A stretch of 64,000 nucleotides of DNA. Origin: Kocuria rosea (GTDB lineage: Bacteria > Actinomycetota > Actinomycetes > Actinomycetales > Micrococcaceae). Shown here in pieces: positions 17,713 through 25,808 of this stretch. Position 1 is the stretch's first letter, and each line of letters starts with the position of its first letter. The DNA lies in the NCBI RefSeq assembly GCF_006094695.1, contig NZ_CP035103.1, positions 3,882,652 through 3,946,651 of the forward strand. The letters are read 5' to 3'. The notes under the pieces are model-generated. The model was not told where the DNA came from. It saw only the letters and a list, made by a program, of their open reading frames with translations, and did no database searches. The position numbers and the translations under genes are program-made.

Positions 17713-18540
17713 TCACGCGGCCAGCACGCGCGACCTGGGGACGCGGCGCCGCCCGGACCCGGCCTGCTCCACGAACGCGGAGAACAGCCGCCCCCGGTCC
17801 GCGGCCGAGCCGTGGGAGTCCTCCGGGTGCCACTGCACCCCGACGGCCCAGGTGCGGTCCAGGTGCTCCGTCGCCTCGACCACGCCGTCCTCGGCCACGG
17901 CGGTGACGCGCAGCTCGGGGGCCACGACCCCTATGGCCTGGTGGTGGCCCGACCGGACGGTGAGCCGCCGGCCGCCGAAGACGGCGGCCAGCCTGCTCCC
18001 GGGCTCCAGGGCGACCTCCTCCTCGGGGCACACCGGGTCCCCCGGCGCACCGCGGTGTCCGTGGCCGGTGCCGGGATCAGGGACGAGAGTTCCCCCGCAG
18101 GCCAGGTTGAGCAACTGGGCCCCCCGTCCGATCGCCAGCAGCGGGGCGTCGCGGTCGAGGCTCTGCTCGAGGAGGTCCACGGTGTAGAGATCGGCGCGCC
18201 GGTCGACCCCGTACCCGTTGGGCACGGGCCCGCCCGCCCCGTAGAGGGCAGGGTCGACGTCCCCTCCTCCGAGCACCAGCACCGCGTCCGCGGAGGCGGT
18301 GACGGCGGGGTCCGGCAGCTCCCGGGCACTGGAGTCGACCAGGATCGGCCGGGCCCCGGTGTTGACCAGGCACTGCAGCGCGGTGCGGGTGCGGCGGCGC
18401 ATCAGGTCCCGGGTCTGCGGGGTGAGGCCCGGGAAGTTCAGCGACACCACGGTCGCCACGGTGGGCGCACTGGCACGGAGGCTCCACAGTCCTACGGGAG
18501 TCACCTCGTGCGCATTCAGATGAACGGCCTGTCGGTTCAT
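17713..18540 (-). CDS. Class I glutamine amidotransferase-like protein lacking catalytic Cys
   Basis: The 275-residue product resembles gamma-glutamyl-GABA hydrolase/PuuD-type peptidase C26 enzymes: VLVLGGGDVDPALYG, DLYTVDLLEQSLDRDAPLLAIGRGAQLLNLACGGTL, VRSGHHQAIG, WAVGVQWHPEDSHG. In active members the nucleophile elbow is G-I/V-C-R-G. Here it is AIGRGAQ, with a GGA codon in place of Cys, while the His-Glu pair (WHPE) is kept. It is therefore predicted to be catalytically dead, perhaps a binding or regulatory protein. The ATG at 18540 has AGGAG 8 bases upstream. The remaining gene is intact, so it is not an obvious pseudogene. Confidence 0.8.
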   Translation of the reverse strand: MNRQAVHLNAHEVTPVGLWSLRASAPTVATVVSLNFPGLTPQTRDLMRRRTRTALQCLVNTGARPILVDSSARELPDPAVTASADAVLVLGGGDVDPALYGAGGPVPNGYGVDRRADLYTVDLLEQSLDRDAPLLAIGRGAQLLNLACGGTLVPDPGTGHGHRGAPGDPVCPEEEVALEPGSRLAAVFGGRRLTVRSGHHQAIGVVAPELRVTAVAEDGVVEATEHLDRTWAVGVQWHPEDSHGSAADRGRLFSAFVEQAGSGRRRVPRSRVLAA

Positions 18541-19017
18541 GCTGTCATCTCCTGTTCGATCATGAGGTCCTCGCTCCGTGCCGGGTGGCGGGCGCACGCG
18601 GCGCCGCCGGGGCGGTCGGAGGGAGGAGGAGTTCAGGCCCGAAGCGTTTTCGGGGGCACCTGGTGAGTTGTTGCGGAGCTGAACGGTGGCGGTGGAGCCG
18701 ACCGGGATGGGAGCGGCGGACACCGGGGTGAACGGCGGTCGCCCTTCACGCGATGCACCGGGGAAGTTCGCGTCCCCCGAGTGGTGCAGATCACTCTGCC
18801 CGAGGCGGAAGGGGGTGCGCCCCTCTTTTCCGGAAGAACATTGCCGATTCTTCACGATCCACGAAAATCGGCTGTCGGAATGCGGGGACGGGGCCCGGGC
18901 AGCGGCGGGCGGTCCCCGGCGCCGGGGTCGGTCCGCTCGCGCCCGTGCGCCCCGGGATCCGCGCCGGGGCGTTCCCTCGGGCCGGGCGGGACGCCCGCAC
19001 GCCGCCTCCGAGCGGGT
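18541..19017. other. Intergenic region, no gene seen
   Basis: These 477 bases lie upstream of the amidotransferase-like gene and downstream of the alcohol dehydrogenase gene. A relatively AT-rich patch at about 18835-18885 contains a weak 7-bp inverted repeat (GCCGATT/AATCGGC). Short frames here lack a plausible start and composition. No convincing gene was found. Confidence 0.5.
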
Positions 19018-20055
19018 CTACAGCGCGGGATCGATCATCGTCATGCCGGCGACCGTCGCGGTGTCGAACACCGGCAGCAGCGCCGCCGCCTCGTCGAGCC
19101 CGATGGTGCGCTCGATGAGCTTCTGGGGATGCAGTGCGCCCTGCTCGATGAGCGCCATCATGGCCGGATAGTCGGCCGCGGCCATGCCGTGGCTGCCGAG
19201 CAGGTCCAGCTCCCAGCCGATGACCCGCGCCATCGGCACGCGCGGATGGCCCTCGACCGGCGGCAGCAGGCCGATCTGGACGTGCCGGCCCCGCCGGCGC
19301 AGGCTGAGGACCGCGTCGGCGCAGGTCTGCTCGCTGCCCACGGCGTCGACGGCGACGTGGCCGCCCCCGCCGGTGAGGGCGGCGACCGCCGCGGGGACGT
19401 CGCGCCCGTCCGCGCGCAGCGTGTGCTCCGCGCCGAGCTCGCGGGCGAGGGCGAGCGCCTCCGGGTTGCGGTCGACCGCGATCACGCGTCCGCCCAGTGC
19501 CCGGGCGATCATCACCACGCTGAGCCCCACCCCGCCGGCTCCGAGCACGGTGACCCACTCCCCCTCGGCGAGGCGCGCCCGGTCGGCCAGGGCCCGGTAC
19601 GCCGTGGCGAACCGGCACCCCAGCGCGGCCGCGGTGGCGAGGTCGACGTGCTCGGGGACGGCCACGAGGTTCGTGTCGGCCCCGTGCAGGGCGACGTACT
19701 CGGCGAAGGACCCCCAGTGGGTGAACCCCGGCTGCTGCTGATCGGGGCAGACCTGCGCGTTGCCGGAACGGCACCACTCGCACCGGCCGCAGCCGCAGAC
19801 GAAGGGGACGGTCACCCGGTCCCCGGTGCTCCACCGGCGCACGCCCGCCCCCACCGCGACGACCACCCCGGCCAGCTCGTGCCCGGGGACGTGGGGCAGC
19901 GCGATCTCGTCGTGCCCAGCCCAGGCGTGCCAGTCGCTGCGGCACAGGCCCGTGGCCTCCACCCGGACGACCACCCCGTCGGGCGGTGCCGTGGGCTCGG
20001 CGACGTCACGGACCTCCGGCCGGCCCCGGACAGCATCGATCACCACTGCGCGCAT
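19018..20055 (-). CDS. Zinc-dependent alcohol dehydrogenase family protein (MDR superfamily)
   Basis: The 345-residue medium-chain dehydrogenase has the catalytic-zinc ligands in GLCRSDWHAWAGH (Cys, then the downstream GHELAG His/Glu), the structural-zinc lobe in CGCGRCEWCRSGNAQVC, and a Rossmann nucleotide site GAGGVGLSVVMIARALGG. The residue after the fingerprint, VIAVDRN, has Asp at the strand-2 end, favouring NAD over NADP (family rule). It oxidises an alcohol or reduces an aldehyde; the substrate is not predictable. It is alone on its strand between non-coding gaps. Confidence 0.92.
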   Translation of the reverse strand: MRAVVIDAVRGRPEVRDVAEPTAPPDGVVVRVEATGLCRSDWHAWAGHDEIALPHVPGHELAGVVVAVGAGVRRWSTGDRVTVPFVCGCGRCEWCRSGNAQVCPDQQQPGFTHWGSFAEYVALHGADTNLVAVPEHVDLATAAALGCRFATAYRALADRARLAEGEWVTVLGAGGVGLSVVMIARALGGRVIAVDRNPEALALARELGAEHTLRADGRDVPAAVAALTGGGGHVAVDAVGSEQTCADAVLSLRRRGRHVQIGLLPPVEGHPRVPMARVIGWELDLLGSHGMAAADYPAMMALIEQGALHPQKLIERTIGLDEAAALLPVFDTATVAGMTMIDPAL

Positions 20056-20308
20056 GCCCCCACTCTCCCACGCCCGTGCGGCACCGGCAGGGGTGTGAGC
20101 AAGGAGACAGCGCTCGTCGATGCGTCACTCGGCGCCGTGGTGGTAGACCGGTCGTTGGAGACACCGTGTGCTGACCGTGCGGCGCGACCTGCTGGGGCAT
20201 TCTGCCCCCGTCGGGCCCGTGACAGCGATCCCGGCTCCGCCCGGGGAGCGCGCCGCCGCTCTCCTCGCTGTTCGCCTTCCCCATCAGCCCGTGCCCGGAG
20301 GAGCCCCG

Positions 20309-20767
20309 TTGAGTGTGAAGCAGTTCTTGGACGCCTACGGCCGGAGCCGGACCGCCTCCCCCTCGGTACGGGTCTTCGCCGGCGTGGCGGACACCCCGCG
20401 CACCCCGGCCCCGACGTGGTGGAACCACCCGGTGACGATCATGTTCGTCGCGGTGATCGGCGCGGCCCTCTCCTTCACCACCCCCGCCCTGCCGGCGCTG
20501 TCGGGACTCCTGGTCGCGATCTCCGGCGTGGCCCTGGCGTCCCTGGCCGAGATCGACCGTGGACGGTGGTCGGCCAGTCGCGCGCGCGCCGTCGAGGAGT
20601 CGGTGTGGATCGCCGATCAGTGCGGGTACCGCGTGGACACCGCCGGTGGAGCCCTGCGGTGGAGGAACGACGACCGGAGCATGGTCGCCCGGCTCGGTCA
20701 CCGCGGTGGCGGGTGGGACCTGCTCCTGCTCGACATCGAAGCCCCGGCTCTCGGGAGCGACCGCTGA
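20309..20767 (+). CDS. Hypothetical membrane-associated protein
   Basis: A TTG start at 20309 preceded by GGAGGAG at 20297-20303 gives 152 residues; the longer frame from 20168 lacks a good site. After a polar N terminus (SVKQFLDAYGRSR) come two adjacent hydrophobic segments (VTIMFVAVIGAALSFTTPALPALSGLLVAISGVALASLAEI). A soluble C-terminal part follows (CGYRVDTAGGALRWRNDDRSMVARLGHRGGGWDLLLLDIEAP). No family is recognised. The codon pattern and ribosome site support a real gene. Confidence 0.55.
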   Translation: MSVKQFLDAYGRSRTASPSVRVFAGVADTPRTPAPTWWNHPVTIMFVAVIGAALSFTTPALPALSGLLVAISGVALASLAEIDRGRWSASRARAVEESVWIADQCGYRVDTAGGALRWRNDDRSMVARLGHRGGGWDLLLLDIEAPALGSDR

Positions 20768-20916
20768 CGAAGGCCTTCTCCCGCCCCGTCCTCTGATCGT
20801 CACCTCGCGCCGGGCGGCATTGGCGCCCGTCCGCGGCCCGGCGGCCCGTTGCGCGCAGCACGGGCACGATGTCGGTCACCGAGGTCCCCGGGGCGGAGCA
20901 GTGGGCGTTCCAGGCG

Positions 20917-21630
20917 CTACAGGGAGTTCCACAGCACGAGAGCCGCGCCCAGCGTGGAGACCGACAGCGCCACGCGGCGCACTCGTTGCCGGTCCAGGCG
21001 CTTGTTGACCAGCCCTGACAGGGCGAACCCCAGCATCATCGCCGGGGTGAGGATCGCGGCGAACTGCAGGATGTGCTGATCCAGGGCTCCGACCGCGGCG
21101 AGGCCGACCAGGGACATGAGGGCTCCCACGAGGAAGAAGGCGCTCATGGTGCCGCGCAGCTGTGCGGTGGAGGAGCCCTGCCACACCAGGGCCATGGGCG
21201 GGCCCCCGATGGCCGTGGCGGTCCCGAGCACCCCGGAGGCCGCCCCGGCGACGGCGACGGTGACGGGACGGGGCGCGGGGCGCCAACCCCAGATGCTCAG
21301 CAGGACACCCAGCAGCACCGTGCCGGCCAGCGTCAACGCCAGCCCGCGGGCGGGCAGGAAGGCCACCAGGGCAGCACCGATCACCGTGCCGGGGACACGT
21401 CCGAGCAGGGCCCACCCGGTCCCGGACAGGTCGATGGCCGTGCGGTCCCGGAGCACCCCGAGCACGGTGACGCCGGCTGCGAGCAGCACGATGGACCCCG
21501 GCAGCAGCGAGGGATCGACCAGAGCGATCGCCGGGGCCGCCAGCATCCCCAGTCCGAATCCGATCGCCCCCTGCAGGCAGGCCGCCAGGACGATCACCAC
21601 GCCGATGATGACGAGCTCCACACCACTCAT
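20917..21630 (-). CDS. TauE/SafE-type sulfite or organic anion exporter family permease
   Basis: The ATG at 21630 has AAGGTG 6 bases upstream and gives 237 residues, normal for this family. The sequence is a run of hydrophobic helices with the typical opening VVIVLAACLQGAIGFGLGMLAAPAIALVDP and the internal repeat GAASGVLGTATAIGGPPMALVWQ. Family members are proposed anion exporters or importers (sulfite, sulfoacetate, carboxylates). It is downstream of the NRAMP-like operon on the same strand but separated by a strong terminator, so it has its own promoter. Confidence 0.88.
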   Translation of the reverse strand: MSGVELVIIGVVIVLAACLQGAIGFGLGMLAAPAIALVDPSLLPGSIVLLAAGVTVLGVLRDRTAIDLSGTGWALLGRVPGTVIGAALVAFLPARGLALTLAGTVLLGVLLSIWGWRPAPRPVTVAVAGAASGVLGTATAIGGPPMALVWQGSSTAQLRGTMSAFFLVGALMSLVGLAAVGALDQHILQFAAILTPAMMLGFALSGLVNKRLDRQRVRRVALSVSTLGAALVLWNSL

Positions 21631-21758
21631 GTCTGCACCTTCATACGGTTCGGGGCTGGTCGGTCGGATTTTCCCGGGTGGAACGAGGCCATCACGGCCA
21701 ACCGTGCATCCACCGGGGCCTTGCACGGCGATCATCCCCCGCTGGGTAGGGCCGATGG

Positions 21759-21796
21759 CAGAGGGCGGGAACCACTGGTGTGGTTCCCGCCCTCTG
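21759..21796. terminator. Strong 17-bp hairpin after the NRAMP-like gene
   Basis: Arms 21759-21775 and 21780-21796 are perfectly complementary around a 4-nt loop. It sits 27 bases beyond the stop of the leftward NRAMP-like gene and closes the lyase-transporter operon. Confidence 0.85.
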
Positions 21797-21822
21797 CGTT
21801 CCGTGTGGGCTGGAGGTGCAGG

Positions 21823-23136
21823 TCAGCCGATCAGCGTGGTGAGGAGCCGGTAGCAGGTGGCCAGGATCGCGGCCAGGCCGAGCAGGCCCAGGGCGGTCTG
21901 CCACCAGCGGTTGGCGTAGCGGCCCATCACGTCGCGGCGGGTGGCCATGATCAGCAGCAGGACGCCCAGCAGCGGGGCGACGATCACGGTCAGCGCCTGG
22001 GCGGTGATGATCAGCTGGATCGGGGAGCCCTGGGCGAGCAGGGTCACGGCCAGGCCGAAGGCCAGGACCACGCAGATCATGGCCTTCACCCGGTGGCGGT
22101 CCAGTTTGTTGCCCCAGCCCAGCGTGTCCGAGATGAGGGTGCCTCCGGCGGTGGCGTTGGCGATCATCGAGGAGAACGCCGCCCCCGTGAACCCGAGGCC
22201 GAAGACGGTCGTGCCGATCGGCCCGGCCAACGGCTCCAGGACCTTGGACAGGTCCCCCAGCGTGGCGGCGGTGCCGCCGGTGGCCTGCAGAGCGGTGGCC
22301 GCGACCACGATGACCAGGATGGTCATGATGCCCGGGGCGACGATGCCGGGGATGGTGTCGGCCAGGGTGGTGGCCTTGTACTGCTCGGGGCGCAGGCCCC
22401 GTTCCCTCGAGGCGTAGCCGGTGTAGAAGGCGGCGTTGATCGAGAAGTTGGTGCCGACCAGGGCCACCAGCAGCATCCCGGCTCCGGGGGGCAGGGACGG
22501 GATGAATCCGTCGGACACCTCGACCCAGTCGGGCTGGGTGAGCAGCGCCGAGGCGAGGAACCCGGCGGCCATCAGGGCGATGATCGCCAGCAGTCCCCGT
22601 TCGAAGAGCTTGTAGTAGTTCGGTGCCCAGGCCACCACGCCCACGAGCACGGTGCAGGCCAGGGTCCACAGGGTCGGGGAGCCGCCGAAGACCATGGACA
22701 TCCCCAGCCCGGAGCCCACCGCGTTGCCCACGGAGAACATCAGGGTGATCAGGAAGACCCCGATGCCGGCGGCCACCCCGGTGATCTTGCCGAGGTGCAT
22801 CTTGATCATCTGGATCAGGGAGCGGTCGGAGGCCAGGGCGATCCGCACGCTCATGTCGGTGAAGCCGAGCATCAGGAGGGTGGAGACGGCGATGACCCAG
22901 ATCAGGTCGTAGCCGTGGAGGCTGCCGGCCTGGACTGCCGAGGTCAGGTTGCCCGGGCCGAACTGCCAGGCCCCGACGATGAACCCCGGGCCCATGAGGG
23001 CCAGCGCGCCCAGCAGCCGGGATCGGCGGTTGGGTCGGGCGGGGGGTTCAGTGCCGAGTGCGGGGGTCTCGGAGTCGGTCACCTCGTGAGTGACCGAGTG
23101 CGCGGACTTCTTGGATCGAGCAGTCATGCTGGTCAT
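21823..23136 (-). CDS. NRAMP-fold transporter lacking canonical metal ligands
   Basis: The 437-residue protein has about 11 hydrophobic segments and aligns with the NRAMP pattern MGPGFIVG...PGN...AGS..GYDLIWV. The TM1 metal-binding motif DPGN is GPGN here (WQFGPGNLTS). The TM6 motif MPHN..LHS is replaced by VGTNFSINAAFYTG, so the Asp and Met ligands of Mn/Fe transporters are missing. The start at 23136 (ribosome site GGTGGAG, 7-base spacing) is preferred over 23169. It lies 29 bases downstream of a DHDPS-family lyase gene under a LacI operator. Pairing with a carbon-acid enzyme suggests import of an organic substrate rather than a metal (inference). Confidence 0.82.
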   Translation of the reverse strand: MTSMTARSKKSAHSVTHEVTDSETPALGTEPPARPNRRSRLLGALALMGPGFIVGAWQFGPGNLTSAVQAGSLHGYDLIWVIAVSTLLMLGFTDMSVRIALASDRSLIQMIKMHLGKITGVAAGIGVFLITLMFSVGNAVGSGLGMSMVFGGSPTLWTLACTVLVGVVAWAPNYYKLFERGLLAIIALMAAGFLASALLTQPDWVEVSDGFIPSLPPGAGMLLVALVGTNFSINAAFYTGYASRERGLRPEQYKATTLADTIPGIVAPGIMTILVIVVAATALQATGGTAATLGDLSKVLEPLAGPIGTTVFGLGFTGAAFSSMIANATAGGTLISDTLGWGNKLDRHRVKAMICVVLAFGLAVTLLAQGSPIQLIITAQALTVIVAPLLGVLLLIMATRRDVMGRYANRWWQTALGLLGLAAILATCYRLLTTLIG

Positions 23137-23165
23137 CGTCGTTCTCCACCGTCCTGGTTGGGAAA

Positions 23166-24134
23166 TCACACCACGCTGGTGGCCTGGAAGCCGCGGGTCG
23201 TCGTGTAGTGGGCGTTGTCACCGATGAGCCCGGCGGAGGTCAGGGCGGCGGAGATCTCCTCGCGCGCCCCCTCGGCCAGGGGCAGCAGCGGCGGACGGAC
23301 CACGGCGTTGGGCAGCACCCCGCGCTCGACCAGGCCCATCTTCAGCGCCACGGTGCCCTCCATGTGGGAGCCGCGGTGGTAGACGGCCTTGGTGACCGGC
23401 AGCAGCTTGTCGTGCAGCGCCCGGGCGGCGGCGTAGTCCTTGGCCTTGCCCGCGGCGATCAGCTCGATCAGCGGCTCGGGGGCGAGTCCGCCGTAGCCGA
23501 CCAGGGCGCCGTCGACGTCGAACATGGTGTGCAGCAGGTACTCGTCGTGGCAGGTGAGGATCTGCAGCTCCGGGTTCTCCTTGCGCAGCACGGGGATCTC
23601 GGTGTCCCAGCGGCGCATGTTGCGCACCCCGTTCTTGGTGGCGAAGACCCCGGGCTGGGCGGCGATCTCGAGCTGGGTCCTGAGGTTGTAGGTGGCCTTG
23701 GTGGCGTCGGGGTACTGGAAGAGGATCAGCGGCAGGTCGGACTCCTCGTGGATGATCCGGTAGCGCTGCTGCGGGGCGCCGTCCTGGTAGCCGAAGCGCA
23801 GCCAGCCGTGGGAGGGGTAGACCAGTCCGGCCTTGGCCCCGGCCTCGGCGGCCCGGGCGGCCTCGAGGCCGGCGACCTTGTCACCCTCGCCGGTGATGCC
23901 GGCGATGATCGGCACCTCGCCGGCGGCGTCGACCATGGTGCGGATGACGTCGACCTGCTCCTCGGCGGTGAGGTAGGTGCCCTCCCCGGCGTGGCCGAGG
24001 CAGACCAGGCCCTTCACGCCCGGCACGGAGGCGAGCCAGCGGGTCAGGTTCGCCACGGCGTCGTGGTCGACCTCCATGTCGGCGGTGAACGGGGTGACGG
24101 GGGCGGGAACGAGACCGCGGAGATCGAGAGACAT
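23166..24134 (-). CDS. Dihydrodipicolinate synthase/N-acetylneuraminate lyase family protein
   Basis: The 322-residue class I aldolase-type TIM barrel starts LRGLVPAPVTPFTADMEVDHDAVANLTRWL. The Schiff-base Lys is in FATKNGVRN and the catalytic Tyr in LILFQYPDATKA. The G.TGE substrate-carboxylate loop is changed to CLGHAGEGTY. Such enzymes cleave or condense 2-oxo acids (sugar acids, aromatic side-chain pyruvates, lysine pathway). Control by a LacI repressor and linkage to a transporter argue for a catabolic lyase or dehydratase, not lysine DapA. The ATG at 24134 has AAGGA 8 bases upstream. Confidence 0.9.
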   Translation of the reverse strand: MSLDLRGLVPAPVTPFTADMEVDHDAVANLTRWLASVPGVKGLVCLGHAGEGTYLTAEEQVDVIRTMVDAAGEVPIIAGITGEGDKVAGLEAARAAEAGAKAGLVYPSHGWLRFGYQDGAPQQRYRIIHEESDLPLILFQYPDATKATYNLRTQLEIAAQPGVFATKNGVRNMRRWDTEIPVLRKENPELQILTCHDEYLLHTMFDVDGALVGYGGLAPEPLIELIAAGKAKDYAAARALHDKLLPVTKAVYHRGSHMEGTVALKMGLVERGVLPNAVVRPPLLPLAEGAREEISAALTSAGLIGDNAHYTTTRGFQATSVV

Positions 24135-24151
24135 TTGAGGTTCCTTCTGGG

Positions 24152-24179
24152 TTGAGAACGTTTGCGGGAACGTTTTCAA
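24152..24179. promoter_or_regulatory. LacI-family operator
   Basis: Inverted half-sites TTGAGAACGTT (24152-24162) and AACGTTTTCAA (24169-24179) flank a 6-bp centre, with one mismatch. It directly abuts the predicted -10 of the lyase operon and lies in the divergent region with the lacI-type gene, so that repressor most likely binds here. Confidence 0.8.
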
Positions 24180-24207
24180 CTATGATGTGACTCATGACAC
24201 CTGTCAA
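24179..24207 (-). promoter_or_regulatory. Promoter of the lyase-transporter operon
   Basis: Minus-strand TTGACA (24202-24207) and CATAGT (24179-24184) are spaced exactly 17 bp, ending at the operator. Repressor binding would block RNA polymerase. Confidence 0.7.
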
Positions 24208-24322
24208 CACCTCCGCCGAAACTTTCTGTGACTCAGCTCATGGGACCCCACCGCTCGGGCCCGCCTCAGGGCCTGTCCTGCCAAGGGCTTTGGTATCGTC
24301 CGAGCCATGGACCAGGACGGGC

Positions 24323-25357
24323 ATGACTGAGCAGGCGGGCTCACGCACCGTGACGATCCGTGACGTCGCCCGGGTCGCCGGGGTGAGCATCTCCACGGTC
24401 TCGAGGGTGCTCGACGACCGCCACCCGCCCTCGAAGTCCCCCTCGGCCGAACGCGTCCGGGCTGCCGCGGCCGAGCTGGGCTACCGCCCCGATGCCTACG
24501 CCTCCGGGTTGCGCCGCCAGCACACCGGCACCGTCGGGGTCCTGGTCCCGCGGCTGTCGGACACGGTGATGGCGGTGTTCTTCGAGGAGGTCGCCCGGGC
24601 GTGTGCGCGCCAGGCCGGTTTCGCCATGGTGGCCACCACCGAGGACCGGCCCGAGGCCGAGAGGGCCACCGTGGAGACCCTGCTGCGCCAGCGCGTGGAC
24701 GGGCTGATCCTGACCACCGCCCGCCTGGAGGACCCCGTCGCCGCCCAGCTGCGGGCGCAGGGGGTGCCGCACGTCCTGGCGCTGCGCACCGATCACATCA
24801 GTCCCTCGGCCACCGGCGACGACGAGCTCGGCGGGTATCTGGCCACCCGCCATCTGCTGGATCTGGGCCACCGGGACATCGCCCTGGTCGCCGGGCCCTC
24901 CTACGCCTCCACCGCCGTGGCCCGGCAGGCCGGCTACCGCCGCGCCATGTCCGAGGCCGGCCTGACCGAGGTCGATTACCTCGTCCACGAGTCGACCTTC
25001 GGCATGGACTCCGGGGAGACCGTCGCCCGGGCCGTCCTGGCCGGCGCGCACCGGCCCACCGCGATCTTCGCCGTCAACGACAACACCGCCATCGGCGTGC
25101 TGGCCGCCGCCCAGGCCGCCGGGCTGTCCGTGCCCGGCGATCTGTCGGTGGTCGGCTACAACGACATCCCCGTCTCGGCCCGCCTGCCCGTGGCCCTGAC
25201 CACCGTGCGGGTGCCCTTCGACCAGATCGCCGCCAACGCCGTGGAGCTGCTCACCCAGCAGCGCACCGGCGCCCTCGGCGAACCGCGCCGAGTGGTCACC
25301 CCCACTCTCATTCCGCGCCAGTCCACCGCCCGGCCCCCTGCCGCACGCACTGCCTGA
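24323..25357 (+). CDS. LacI family transcriptional regulator
   Basis: The 344-residue protein has the N-terminal LacI helix-turn-helix (VTIRDVARVAGVSISTVSRVLDDRHPPS). A periplasmic-binding-like effector domain follows (TVGVLVPRLSDTVMAVFFEEVARA, GVPHVLALRTDH, DLSVVGYNDIPVSARLPVALTTVRVP). The ATG at 24323 begins just before the HTH; an upstream in-frame start at 24194 would overlap the promoter region. It is divergent from the lyase-transporter operon, whose promoter carries a LacI operator, so it probably responds to a substrate or intermediate of that pathway. Confidence 0.93.
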   Translation: MTEQAGSRTVTIRDVARVAGVSISTVSRVLDDRHPPSKSPSAERVRAAAAELGYRPDAYASGLRRQHTGTVGVLVPRLSDTVMAVFFEEVARACARQAGFAMVATTEDRPEAERATVETLLRQRVDGLILTTARLEDPVAAQLRAQGVPHVLALRTDHISPSATGDDELGGYLATRHLLDLGHRDIALVAGPSYASTAVARQAGYRRAMSEAGLTEVDYLVHESTFGMDSGETVARAVLAGAHRPTAIFAVNDNTAIGVLAAAQAAGLSVPGDLSVVGYNDIPVSARLPVALTTVRVPFDQIAANAVELLTQQRTGALGEPRRVVTPTLIPRQSTARPPAARTA

Positions 25358-25423
25358 GGCCGCACCGGCCGGCAGCACAACCCACCACCGCCGGCTCTCG
25401 GGAGCCTGCAGAACGGAGACAGC

Positions 25424-25630
25424 ATGCCCATCGTCACCATCAACATGGTTGCGGGTCGAGACCGCGCCGTGGTCCAGGACTGCCTGCGCGAGGTCGCCAG
25501 GACGGTCTCGCGCACCCTCGACGCCCCGCTGTCCTCCGTCCGGGTGCTGGTCAACGAGGTCGACCCGGAGCTGTGGACGGTCGGGACCACCCTCAAGAGC
25601 GACGAGCGCCCCTCCGCCCCTGCGTCCTGA
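25424..25630 (+). CDS. 4-oxalocrotonate tautomerase family protein
   Basis: The 68-residue product starts MPIVTINMVAGRD, so after Met removal the N-terminal Pro is the catalytic base of this family. The central SSVRVLVNEVDPELWTVGT matches the conserved strand with the Arg-x-x-Val and Trp positions. It catalyses keto-enol tautomerisation of 2-hydroxymuconate-like compounds in aromatic meta-cleavage, or dehalogenation of related substrates. It lies 66 bases after lacI on the same strand with a GGAG ribosome site, tying it to the lyase-transporter cluster. Confidence 0.88.
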   Translation: MPIVTINMVAGRDRAVVQDCLREVARTVSRTLDAPLSSVRVLVNEVDPELWTVGTTLKSDERPSAPAS

Positions 25631-25808
25631 GCAGCCCATGAGGTCGTTCGGCGTGGTCGGCTCCCGCCAGGCCGAGGTGCTCCACGAGTGCCCCGGCGGC
25701 CGCTGAGGGCGATAGAGCCGCAGCCGCCGTCCCTCGTGCAGTGCTCGCACTGGCGAATCACCTCGCCAATAGTGGCCGGGCGCGGGCCCACCGTTCCGAC
25801 GGCGGCCC

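Noticed and set aside
18541..19017. Small frames in the gap between the amidotransferase-like and dehydrogenase genes
   Set aside because: No ribosome site, no recognisable domain, and composition unlike the neighbouring genes.
21073..23208. 711-codon rightward frame opposite the TauE and NRAMP-like genes
   Set aside because: Composition is His/Gly/Gln/Arg-rich shadow sequence; the opposite strand has real membrane proteins.
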